From Craterostigma plantagineum (lineage: Eukaryota > Streptophyta > Magnoliopsida > Lamiales > Linderniaceae): a DNA stretch of 64,000 bases. Below the pieces are notes generated by a model. The model did not search any database. It was not told the origin of the DNA and worked only from the letters and a program-made list of their open reading frames with translations. The stretch covers positions 1-64,000 of the forward strand of contig JAPQWV010001424.1 in NCBI GenBank assembly GCA_027422505.1, given 5' to 3'. How positions within the stretch are numbered: position 1 is the stretch's first letter; each line of letters begins with the position of its first letter. This document shows positions 53,840 to 64,000 of this stretch, piece by piece. A program made the position numbers and the translations under genes.

Positions 53840-54830
53840 AGATATTATTGTGAACGATGACATCTGTGGCTTGGCCATTTTATGATGGTAGTTAAAGGTT
53901 GACCAGAGGTCTATTGCCTGACGACCAAAAGAAGTAAAAAAAGAAATGGACTTTGATGGTTTGGTAAGAGTGCGTACGTGTATCTGATGACGTAGTCAAC
54001 CTGACGTCACTATGAGCGATGCATGGTGACGTATGCTCGGTGAAGCTGCATGCGAAAATAGATTACAAGTCCTATTTTCATATTGTGTTGTAGATCTTTC
54101 TTTTCCTTAAAGACTCGGGCCTATCTTTTATAGAGTTGACGATTGTTCAATTTTATTTAAGTCTATTATAGTAGTTTCACATTTCACATTTGTCGTGTTA
54201 TGGTGCGGAGGACAAGAATGCCAATCGGCCTATTTTATGGGTGAAAATCAATGATTGGTTATGTATTCGGACTTCGGAGTGTGTTGCGTGAAGTGAGAGA
54301 ATGATTAAAAAAAAAGAAAGAAAGAAAGAAAGAAAAATGGACTAGGGTGTTTGGAAACACTTCCCAGACAAAAAAGTTCTTCTAAAAATGGACTTTCTAT
54401 GAAATGGCTTTTAAAAATTTTGGAGTTTTTGTTTTGTTTGGTGAAATTCATATTTTAAAGCCCATCTGAAATCATGTGTCAATGTGTTCTCAAAAGTCAT
54501 ATTTTTGCACTTCTCCGTAATGGACTTTTGAATAAGTTACTTATCAAAAAGTGCATTTGAGATTAATTACCAAACATTAGAAAAATCTGTAAATGGACTT
54601 TTGAATCCAAAAGCCCATTTGAAATGGATTTCCAAACAAGCCACACAACTGTTTCTTACTTTATTCCATCTTGGGGCCATATCAATTTTGTCTCCGCTAA
54701 TTCTTTATAAGAATAAAAACAAATCAATCATGTTAAAAACCAATATCGAGGGGCAGTTCCATTTCTGTACGTTGTGAAGTTAACGTTCGCTACTTCTCGA
54801 ATTATTACTTCCAGCTCCATATTCATTTTT
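53840..54830. other. Intergenic DNA with a possible MITE
   Basis: A segment at about 54346-54642 begins GGGTGTTTGGAAA and ends TTTCCAAACAAGCC, loosely inverted, with many AAAAGTCCATT / AATGGACTTT inverted motifs inside. It is MITE-like, but no TSD was found. (GAAA)n sits at about 54307-54336. Confidence 0.35.
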
Positions 54831-55910
54831 GACAAATTATGTGTTAATACCCAAAATGAATGAAAATATAATTATCCATAAAATTGGACATTAACATTAT
54901 CTGTAACATTGGACACCATACCATATTAGTGTGATTATAGTACCAACTTTTGCTAATTATATCTAAGTTTATACAAATAAAACTGTACATTATACCAATT
55001 GTTGTCGCTATTATATCAATAAAATTGAATATTATACCAGTCGTTGTGGGGAGAGTGGGTGAGTTCACTCCAGCCACTCCACCACTTAACCTACTCCATT
55101 ATCAATAATATTAATAGTATAATGCTATTAGCGATAGGTTTTGCCTATATAAAAGCATCTTTAGAAGCATTGGAAAACACACCAAAGAGTCAAAGCAAGA
55201 GAGAGAAAGAAAGAAAGAAAGCAAAGAGGAGAAAAAAATATAGAGGGTTTGTTCGGTATTTGTTCTGACTATAAAGAGAGATAGTGAGTGTTTTTTCCTT
55301 TATAGATTGAGAGGTTATAACCCCTGTTTACCCACATAATAAAATTTCTACATCGCACGTGATTTTTACCCCGATCAGAAAGGGGCTTTCCATGTAAATT
55401 ATTGTGTCTGTTTTATCCTCGCTGTCATTTCCAATTTCGTTTCGTTGTACATTTCGCAACAATTGTTAGCATTACTATACCAACAATATTTAACACTATA
55501 CCAACTGATCGTACAATAAAGATAACAGTTGGTATAATATTAAATTTTGTTGGTATAATAGCGACAACAGTCGGTCTAATGTCCGCTTTTTGTTTGTATA
55601 AAATTATAACAATGTTATTTGTTGCTAAATGTGATAGCAATTGGTATAGTAACGATAATAGTTGGTATAAATGTCCAGCTTTATTGGTAATAACTAGAAT
55701 AACGTTATTTATTTTTATAATTAGTGTTAACAATGGATAAGCAATATCAGTTGGTATAATGTCCAAATGATATGGTATAAAATTATAATAATGTTTATAT
55801 ATTTGTATGATAACGGAAACAAATGATATAATTTCTACAATTGCTGGTATAATATCTATTTTATTGGCATAGTAACGAGTTTTGTTGGTAATATATCCGA
55901 TAATCATCAG
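54831..55910. repeat. Diverged TTGGTATAAT repeat arrays
   Basis: Two clusters (about 54840-55045 and 55460-55905) contain many irregularly spaced copies of GTTGGTATAAT and its reverse complement ATTATACCAAC, often followed by GTCCA or by TAGCGACAAC. A third cluster is at about 61085-61215. Spacing varies and no unit length holds throughout. Reading frames across them (for example 55425-55907 minus) are products of the repeat. Between the clusters is ordinary sequence with (GAAA)n at about 55200. Confidence 0.5.
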
Positions 55911-57822
55911 TCAGCTTTTTTGAACATGTAAGCAAGGTTATTTCGGTATTTCAACATTGCAAATACCATTTTAGGTACTGAACTGAAAGAAATTTCTCAA
56001 TTCGGTATTGAACAGGAATAAATAATTCTAGAGGTATTTAAGATGAATTTCAAACTTGAAAAGGGACTGAAAGAAAAATATCGAAAGAAAATACAGATAT
56101 CAGTTTGACATAACGAAACGAAGGAAAACTTAGATATGTTTCTAACAACTTGACATAATGATGATTTTATGATTTGGTGGAATATGTAATAAGAAATTTA
56201 TTAAACAATTAAAAAAAGAGAGAAAATTTTTAATGCATGTTTAACACCCGTCGAATATCTGTGATATTGGACAAAAAGTGGGACACGAAGTGAGATAGAG
56301 GATGTCATCCCATATGTAATAGTAATTGTGAAGGCTGGCCATAGTAAGTAATTGTCTCAAATTGATCCGTACGCCAATCATCGTAGTTACACTTTTACAC
56401 GTGATTTTATAATTTTATTCCAATTTATCTTTAAAATAAATCTTTTATACACTTGAAAAATAATATAAAAAATTTAATATATAAGTTCACATAAACTTAA
56501 CATATAAGTTAATATCTATACTATTTATTAATGGTGAGGACCATTTAACAACTGCCAATTTTCTGCAATTTGGTGTATCAATTACACCAAAATTTCTAGC
56601 AAATTTGTCAGTGGTGTACCAATAACTCCCCACTACACTACATATAAGAACCACCGTGAAACTGTCAAGTTTTATTACTAAAACTGCCATATATTATACT
56701 AAAAATTGAACATGGGATTGAACGAGCTTTTGCTCATCGTTTTTGCTGCATTACCTTTTATATAATAATATAATTTTAAATTTTGATATGTAGGTTGCAC
56801 ACCGGGATGTGCAGCTGTGACTAGTTATATATAATCAGGGCGACATTGTTGCCCGGTGGCCACGCCCCCGCGAAAATTTTCAGTAAGTTTATTAGTCTGT
56901 ACATAGCATAATATCTTTGAATCACATAAATTATCGTGATAGTCTTCTCCTCATATGTGTAGCGTAGTGGTTGATGACGCTATTATCCTACACGTGTGGT
57001 GTGTCATGTGTTCGATTGAATCAAAGAAATCTATTTATTTTACTTTTTATTTTATTTTATGTAATTCTATATTGAACAGTTTTAGTGTTTTTAACTTTTA
57101 TATTCGTTGTTTTATTCTTTTTTATATTCTATTCTTAAGTCTATAACACTTTAATTTTTTAATTAATTTTGATGACTTCAATTATTTTAGGCATATACAA
57201 AATAACTAATACTCATTCTCTTTTATATTCCATTTTCTAAAAAATTTTAATTCTTTTAATTAATATTTAATAACTTTAACTATTTTACGCATATAAAAAA
57301 ATCATTCGGTAAATTTAGCCCTTTTACTAACACATCATCAAAGTAAGCATGATTATAGTAAGAACTTTAGTTTAATTACTTATTTAATATGTAAGTAAAT
57401 TAATTTTGGCTTTTTCTAATACTTTCCGTTATATCTTCCTCTATTTTTTACATTTTATATTCTTCAATGTAAAAATCTATTTCGAAGATAAACTTTTCCT
57501 TTCGAGAAAACGTTAGAATGAATATATATTTTCTATGTTAACCTCAGTTTGAACACCAATTCTATAGTAACTAGCATGTCATGTATAATTAAATCAACAA
57601 ATAGCAAATAGTAAGTAAAAAATATCAAAATTTAAGGATATCATGTTAATTAAGGATTTCTTATTAAACTAATTGACAAAAGATCTAAAGCAAATCATGG
57701 TTTTATGGTTCTTTTTCCATGGAACATAAAATGATGGTCACAATTTATAATTATTCCGTACACGACGGTAAATCAATTGTAACAAAAATTACGAGTTACA
57801 TTTTCTTATGAAGATCATTAAA
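55911..57822. other. AT-rich intergenic DNA with a possible tRNA-derived SINE
   Basis: No gene. At 56958-57020 an A-box-like TAGCGTAGTGG (56960-56970) is followed about 40 bp later by a B-box-like GTTCGATTG, the internal pol III promoter layout of plant SINEs. The downstream T-rich sequence and lack of a TSD leave this tentative. Confidence 0.3.
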
Positions 57823-57830
57823 GGAGAGAT

Positions 57831-58461
57831 TAGGGGTGTTCATCGGTCGGTTCGGTTCGGTTTTTTCAAATTTCGGTTCGGTTTTCGGTTTTATGTATGC
57901 TTAATCCGATATCCGAACCATTTTAATTTGGTTCGGTTCGGTTTTTTATAATTCGGTTCGGTTTTTTTCGGTATTCTCGGTTAGGAATTTAATATCAACA
58001 AAAAAATATTATGAACTGGAAATACATAAAACAATTTATGTTTATTAAAAAGCAAATAAGATTTATGGAACGTGACATGTAGCAAATAATTCAAAGGTCC
58101 GGAAAAAAAACATATGAACATGGAACAAAATCTAACCAAAATATAAAAAATTCATCTAAAGATACTATAAAATATTTAGGAGAAAAATAGTATTTTATTT
58201 GTGAGGAAAACATTCACCTAAAAATGAAAAAAGTATACCAATGAAATTATATTTACTCTTGTTTACGTTATTGGAGAAAAACAAATTATTTTTGATATTT
58301 TTCTATATTTAATGTAGTATGATAATTTCAGTTCGATTTTTCGGTTTTTTTCGGTTTTACGTATGCTTAATCTGATTCCGAACCATTTTAGTTTGGTTCG
58401 GTTCGGTTTTTTACAATTCGGTTCGGTTTTTTTCGATTTTTCGGTTAATTTGAACACCCTA
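57831..58461. mobile_element. hAT-type MITE, 631 bp
   Basis: Termini TAGGGGTGTTCA and TGAACACCCTA are inverted with one base gap. The 8-bp TSD GGAGAGAT is present on both sides (57823-57830 and 58462-58469). Subterminal regions repeat CGGTTCGGTTTTT many times, on the left at 57845-57975 and on the right at about 58330-58445, a common feature of plant hAT MITEs. The interior is AT-rich and non-coding. Confidence 0.9.
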
Positions 58462-58469
58462 GGAGAGAT

Positions 58470-59404
58470 TACCTAAAAATTTATTGGAAAAACAAAAGTT
58501 CTAATATAATTCACAAGGTTAAGCGGATTGGAAAATTGGCTTGAAAATTCTAATTTTGGTAGTCATAACGGCACGATCTTCATATTTCATAGAAATGTCA
58601 TAAATCATTAGACACCCATAAATTTCTACTGATTTTAATTTATTTGACTGTGTTGGGGCACAATCTGCTCGGATATACAACAATGACCAAGTCCAGGGTA
58701 CTTTTTCCTAGGAAGGTTAAAAATATCTACGATGGATCGGTAGATATTGCATTCAAGATTGTTTTAATTTCTCAACTAATATATTTCGGCAGTAGAGTCA
58801 TTACATAGAATCTATGGTGATTATATAAATTTTGTAACATTGTTAGCCAGTGATGACTGAAATATTAATCACTTTATTAGTATATGGCATTAGGGTGTTT
58901 CTCTCTAATTTGAGATTTCCTTTAAATTTTACTCACATTAGGAAATTAATATTAACAACCTTTTTTTTTTTTTCTAAAACTGCCATGTGGCTTCAGAGTA
59001 TGACGGACCAATCAGTAAATCCTGGGCCATATGAGGCAATAACCTAAATTCCAACACCAGTACCTTAAACGTTGTCAAATGTCAGGTCGTCGAATATACC
59101 ACGCGCCATCTTACTACGTGCCCAACACTTCTCCGAAGCCTACAGTAATCGTGAAAAGCACGCGCCTAAAGGCGACTAGCGAACGAAAGCATAGCTCTTT
59201 AATGAATGAATCATCATCACCAAACCTGGTCATGTATTTCATACCTCATAGCCAAATCATCAATTCATAGTTATTATGTTAGTATCTTAAATTAAATATC
59301 ACAAATTACCCAAAATCCCCTACTTATAAACATGTCAAGAAGTCCATTTTCGTTTTTTTTTTATTTCTTGATTTGATTGTTAATCCTTTCGCTCTTGAGA
59401 ATTC
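58470..59404. other. Upstream region of the CRF/ERF gene
   Basis: No gene supported. A TATA-like ACTTATAAA lies at about 59322-59330, some 75 bp before the ERF start codon. Confidence 0.4.
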
Positions 59405-60235
59405 ATGGTCCCTTGTTTCCATTTCGATCTTAAAAGAATGAGAAGTTTACGCCTCATCGTCCGCGATCCAGACGCCACTGATTCGTCCGACGATGAACAA
59501 ATACTCGTTAAAGAAAAGATTGTGTCGTTCCATTGCGAACTCGAGAGCCTGGGCAAAGGCTCGAAAAAGCCAAGGAAGTTTACTAAGAACAAGAGGAAGT
59601 CCACTGGAGTTCGGCAGCGCCAATGGGGCAAGTACGCAGCCGAGATCCGCGACCCGTTTCAGCGCAAACGCGTTTGGTTGGGTACCTTTGACACATTCGA
59701 AGAAGCTTTAAGTGCTTATGAGAACATGCGCTTGGAGTTCGATGCTAGGGCTAAGGCTTCTGCTTGTGAGGAGAAGAACCCTAATCGAAAAATTAAAAGA
59801 GAAGTTCGTAGTGAGAAAGTGAGTGTTGCTACTCGTAAAAAGCCAGTGGAGGAGATTAAGGTTGAGAAGGATTTGTTATTGCATAGAGTAGATGGGTTGG
59901 ACTTGGATCTTCCTATGGATTCTTCGGTTTTACATCAAAACAACTCTTGTCTAGAAAAGCCCGTTGAGGAAGTTAGGGTTGAGGAGGGTTTGCAATTACA
60001 TATCGCAGAGGAGCTTGACTTGGATAGTTCAATCGATTCTATCTTAATGGGATGCAATTTGGATTCGTTAGATGATGATTTCTTTTCAGGGATCGATGAT
60101 GGGTCAGTCAAGAATGTTCCCTTGCCGGATATTAATTTTGATTTGGTTGAGACCTTTGATGAAGAATCAATGTCTTTGATTGCCGGTGATGATGGTGGCA
60201 ATGTGCCCACGACCGGCGGTGTTTCGTTCCCTTAG
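59405..60235 (+). CDS. AP2/ERF transcription factor, CRF type, 276 aa
   Basis: Single-exon ORF, usual for ERF genes. Residues about 14-31 ([17 protein letters not shown]) form the N-terminal CRF/TEH motif that defines cytokinin response factors and their PTI6-like relatives (ERF group VI / VI-L). The AP2 DNA-binding domain is at about 67-114 ([17 protein letters not shown], then [18 protein letters not shown]). It keeps the WG, EIRD and WLGTF residues that contact GCC-box DNA; the usual RPWG is RQWG. The C-terminal half is acidic with two related segments ([30 protein letters not shown]) and a D/L-rich end, likely for activation. Met12 (59438) is a possible alternative start close to the CRF motif. 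It acts in the nucleus, where relatives respond to cytokinin or stress. The frame is intact. Confidence 0.92.
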   Translation: MVPCFHFDLKRMRSLRLIVRDPDATDSSDDEQILVKEKIVSFHCELESLGKGSKKPRKFTKNKRKSTGVRQRQWGKYAAEIRDPFQRKRVWLGTFDTFEEALSAYENMRLEFDARAKASACEEKNPNRKIKREVRSEKVSVATRKKPVEEIKVEKDLLLHRVDGLDLDLPMDSSVLHQNNSCLEKPVEEVRVEEGLQLHIAEELDLDSSIDSILMGCNLDSLDDDFFSGIDDGSVKNVPLPDINFDLVETFDEESMSLIAGDDGGNVPTTGGVSFP

Positions 60236-61425
60236 AATTTGGAGATGATTACGATATAAAAAGTTAATATTGAGTTTGAGTCTATTATTAGTATTTGCTT
60301 ACAGAGATAGAAATCCTAATTTAGGGTTTGGAATAAAAAGCTTTGGCTGGTCCGTGGAGTAGGTCGAAAGTCGAGACAAAACCACGTTAAAAATGTTGTT
60401 TTCAGGTTTTCATTTTCAGCCGATTTTTCGAGTCGATCTCATTCAAGATCAAAGTTCTGGGATCGATTCACACTCACACTTGATAGAAGAGTGAGTTACT
60501 GAGTCTTGGGCGGCCGATTTCCCAACATATTATTTAATATTAGTAAAATAGTATTTTACTTTTTCTAAGAAAATTCACTAAAACAATTTTTTTATTAACA
60601 TGTTAACTAGTTTGTAATAGTGGTAGAAGTTAACTACTTTTGTAACTGATATCTTAGATAACACTATTTATATTATTCTCTCTCAAAGGTCTCCCATGAC
60701 TCACGGAATCCCTTATATAATACATTGTACCCGTCATGAAAATAATGTGTAATCGTGAATTAAAAGAGTGACCTATTACTTAGAGTACTGACTACTGTAT
60801 CACTGGACTCAACCGTCCACCAATACTATGTTTAACAACGGTGGCTTAATAGATCATAAACTTCCGGTGTCACCCGGTTGTTTGAACCACCACCCTATGG
60901 GGAAATTACCTTTCATTACCCTTTAGATTTTAAACTTCCTCTTAAATACACATCGAATTACTTAATCCTATTTATTACTGATCTTTGAGTACTCCTATTC
61001 AGGACCTTTTTTGCAGTAAATGACCAAAATAACCTTGCTTTATATGTTCGAAAAAGCTGACAAATTTCGCATGGATTGTACCAACAAAAATCGTTATTAT
61101 ACCAGCCAATCACAATAGTATTATATCAATAAATAACGATATTATGATTGAACAGTATACCGATTGTTGCGCTATTATACAAATTGTTATCACTATTATT
61201 ATACCAACAAATAGCTTTATTGTAATTTTATGGAGACAAAATTGATATTGCATAGATGCGTTTGAAAGCATAAATGAGTTTTATATTTAATACTTGCATT
61301 GGACGTCCTTTGTTAATAATTGAAGCATCCTTATATAAAATAAAAATAAATAAAAATATACAAAAGGTGAAAGTCTTTAAAATTATGAAACATCCTAGCA
61401 AATATTGGGTATTGGGTGTCAGTCC
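60236..61425. other. Intergenic DNA with possible LTR fragment
   Basis: Bases about 60340-60526 end CCCAACA and contain GATCGATTCACACTCACAC, resembling the 3' part of a copia LTR, but no partner LTR or TSD was found. TTGGTATAAT-type repeats occur at about 61085-61215. No gene. Confidence 0.4.
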
Positions 61426-61919
61426 AAGAGTTGTGACTATTCTCAGATTGACCCCTAGCCAATAGTTGTGTCTATTTACAATTCGGCCCAGTCAAAGGAG
61501 GTCAACCTGAAATGTTATAACTTTTCGCGAATTGACCCCTGCAGCTTTTCAGACAGTGTAAATAGGTCCCCTGGCAGAATAGAAATTTATTCAATTCACT
61601 CCCAGCATTTTAGAATAAGTTGACAGCATCTCCATTCTTAGTAGTAAAGCAAGAAAGGCTCGAGTCTTCAGTAGATTCGCCCGATAATTTTGTTACGGTG
61701 TGCGGCGTTTCGAAATTCCTGAAGTCCTTTGTACCTTCGGGACGTATTGCTACAACTCGAGTCACTGAAATACGGGGCAATAACTTCTTATGGAAAGCGT
61801 ACGACTTACGTGCCTCGACTTCGCCTAAAAAGCCGAAACTCCGTCTGAGTTTTACGAGTGCCACGGACCGGACGCCAACACTGGAACCAACAATCGTAAG
61901 ACTTTATTCTATCTGATCG
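61426..61919 (+). other. Leader or LTR region of a copia element
   Basis: Sequence directly upstream of a copia gag start. It may be LTR and leader, but no TG...CA boundary, primer site or TSD could be set, and a second LTR would be beyond the window. Short frames here (61610-61916) look incidental. Confidence 0.35.
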
Positions 61920-64000
61920 ATGGCGACAATAGCGACTATTCCTACAGCCGTACCGCTGACGGGAAATAGCCACGCCGAAAGGCCGGCGAAATTCAACGGG
62001 GCCGATTTCAAGAGATGGCAACAAAAGATGCTGTTTTTATCTGACGACACTGAACCTGGTGCGCTTTCTGAAAGAGCTCCCGCCCCAGGTGAACGCCAAT
62101 GACGCTGCTGATGACGCCGTACCCGAAGAGGACGCACAACAACAGGCGGCGTTGGACGCATGGAATCATAACGATTTCATGTGTCGTAACTACATTTTGA
62201 ACGCCCTAGACGACTCCCTATACAACGTCTACGCAGTAGCCAAGACTGCTAAAGAGTTGTGGTACTCGTTATATAAGAAATACAAGACCGACGATGCTGG
62301 ACTAAAAAGTTCATACTCGGCAGATTCTTGGAATATAAAATGACCGACTCCAAACCAGTGTTGGACTAGGTCCGTGATCTGCAACTGATAATCCATGATA
62401 TACACGCGGAGAATATGCAGATCAGCGAATCTTCCAAGTAGCTGCTATAATAGAGAAGCTGTCGCCTCTGTGGAAGGACTTCAATAACTACCTCAAGCAC
62501 AAGCGTAAGGAAATGAGGCTTGAGGACCTGATTGTGAGGCTTCGAATTGAAGAAGGTAATCGAAGAAAAGGGGCAGCGTGGGGTACGTGCGAACCCGAAT
62601 CGAGCACCGGCAAGCGCAAGAGGCCTAATACGCGCAGCAGAAGCCCAACAAAATAAGGGGCAACTGCTACAATTGCGACAAACCTGGGCATATGGCCAAG
62701 GACCGTCGGCTGAAGAAAAAGAGCAAAAAGAGCCAGGCTCACCTGACCGAGGCAAAACAGGGGACAGATCTGACAGAGATGGACCTAGCCGCCGTTGTAT
62801 ACGAGGCCAACGTGGTGGACAATCGTAGGTCGTGGTATATCGACTCTGGAGCGACTCGCCACATCTGCTCTGATAAGGAGATGTTTTCAACCTACATCCC
62901 TATCTCAGGCAGGAAGCTGTTTATGGGCAAGGCAGCCACCTCTGACATCGTCGGATTAGGGAGGGTAGTACTAAAGACGACCTCGGGCAAGGAACTCACT
63001 CTTGTGGATGTGCTGCATGTGCCAGACATCCGCAAGAACTTGGTGTCCGGCTCCCTGTTGAGCAAAGCCGGATTTAGACAGGTGTTTGAGAGTATGTACT
63101 GACCAAAAACGGTCATTTCGTAGGAAAGGCTACCTCGAGTAGGGGCTCTTTAAGATGAATGTAATGCTTGTAATACGCGAGATTGAGCTTGCTGATAATA
63201 ATAAAGAAAGTTCATCTTACTTGGTCGAGTGCTCCAATTTATGGCATCATAGATTAGGACACGTGGGTTTAAATAAAATAAAAAAGTTAATAAGTTTAAA
63301 CCTGCTTCCACAAATGGTAGTCGACTCACGACAAAAATGTGAAGTCTGTGTCGAGGCAAAAATGGCCAAGGCACCGTTCTTCTCTGTTGAGAGAAGTAGT
63401 GCGCCTCTAGAACTAATCCATACAGATATATGTGATCTGAAGCTCGTGCAGACTAGAGGTGGAAAAAAGTACTTTATTACTTTTATTGATGATTGCACGA
63501 GATTTTGCTACGTATATTTGTTAAGTGGCAAGGACGAGGCTCTTGATGCCTTCAAAAGATATAAGAGTGAAGTTGAGAATCAACTAAACTCACGAATAAA
63601 AATAATTCAAAGTGATAGAGGAGGAGAATATGTGGCGCCATTCGAAGAATTTTGCCAAGAGCACGGCATTATTCATCAAACAATCGCGCTTTATTCACCT
63701 CAGTCAAGCGGCGTTGCTGAATGCAAAAGTAGGTCTCTTAAAGAGATGATGAATGGTATGTTGATCAGTTCTGGGCAACCTCAGAACTTGTGGGGGGAAG
63801 CAATCCTCTCGGCAAATCGCATTGTGAATATCGTGCCACACAAAAAGAAAGAAATGACTCCATACGAACTATGGAAAGGTAGGGCTCCGTCCTACAATTA
63901 CCTGAAAGTGCGGGGGTGCCTAGCAAAGGTCGAAATACCTAAACCTAAACAGGTTAAGATAGGACCCAAGACTGTTGATTGCATTTTCATCGGATATGCT
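61920..64000 (+). pseudogene. Copia gag-pol, 5' part, degenerate and cut by the window end
   Basis: Gag begins at 61920 (MATIATIPTAVPLTG), shifts frame near 62060-62095, and continues to a stop at 62341-62343 (LYKKYKTDDAG). Gag sequence then continues in other frames. A zinc knuckle at about 62660-62705 reads [14 protein letters not shown], so the last Cys is replaced by Arg. Protease ([14 protein letters not shown]) lies in the frame 62692-63102. A further shift precedes the frame open from about 63184 to 64000, with the integrase zinc finger ([18 protein letters not shown]) and catalytic core ([21 protein letters not shown]). RT and RNase H would lie beyond the window. Several lesions make it a non-functional copy. 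Confidence 0.82.

Noticed and set aside
55425..55907. 160-codon minus-strand frame
   Set aside because: Composed of Ile/Asn/Thr/Val repeats generated by the TTGGTATAAT array; no conserved domain.
57840..58460. Lys/Pro/Thr-rich frame at 58263-58457
   Set aside because: Translation of the CGGTT repeats of a hAT MITE.
60340..60526. Solo LTR
   Set aside because: The CCCAACA end looks right, but a TG start with matching 5-bp duplication could not be found.
1..64000. tRNA, rRNA, CRISPR arrays or bacterial-type operons
   Set aside because: None seen. TGGTATCAGAGC matches are retrotransposon primer sites, not tRNA genes, and the repeats are transposon-derived.

Overview
The window is nuclear DNA from a flowering plant, most likely a eudicot. 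It has multi-exon genes with GT-AG introns, a YSK-type dehydrin, a CRF-type AP2/ERF factor, F-box remnants and typical plant transposon families. No species is assigned. It is gene-poor and transposon-rich: three genes look intact (a dehydrin, a malectin-like/LRR receptor-like protein without kinase, and the CRF/ERF factor). Most of the rest is LTR retrotransposons and DNA transposons nested in or beside each other.

Layout. 344-13540 is a CACTA (En/Spm) DNA transposon with a decayed transposase, split by a 10.7-kb Athila-like Ty3/gypsy element (1067-11810, TSD GGCGG). 14296-14620 is an F-box remnant. 15630-16122 (minus) is a 125-aa dehydrin. 18600-24829 (minus) is a nine-exon receptor-like gene (611 aa) whose sixth intron holds a young non-autonomous copia element of TR-GAG type (19313-22107). 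25590-30673 is a Ty1/copia element with a degenerate gag-pol ORF; it landed in the target-site duplication of a hAT MITE (30682-31440). 31469-33529 is a possible MULE or Helitron-like unit and 33590-33829 is a Stowaway MITE.

34139-39860 is an F-box gene split by a copia element (34594-39191) with identical LTRs. Next come a NIMIN-like pseudogene (40273-40760) and a Tourist-like MITE (40812-51125) into which a 9.8-kb copia element (40821-50615) has inserted. That element has a single uninterrupted 1309-codon ORF and apparently identical 2203-bp LTRs, so it is probably the youngest and a candidate for activity. 51573-53786 is a second, decayed copy of the F-box plus NIMIN-like block. 53840-59400 is AT-rich intergenic DNA with a hAT MITE (57831-58461) and diverged TTGGTATAAT repeats. 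59405-60235 is the CRF/ERF gene. 61920 to the window end is the 5' part of a further degenerate copia element.

The intact genes are unrelated and do not form a pathway, although dehydrin, CRF/ERF and NIMIN-like families are all linked to stress or hormone responses. The most unusual objects are the TR-GAG element, whose LTRs have absorbed a tRNA primer-binding site and whose 651-codon ORF fuses gag to in-frame scraps of pol; the tail-to-tail F-box/NIMIN segmental duplication; and the intact copia element whose LTRs carry three perfect 14-bp palindromes.
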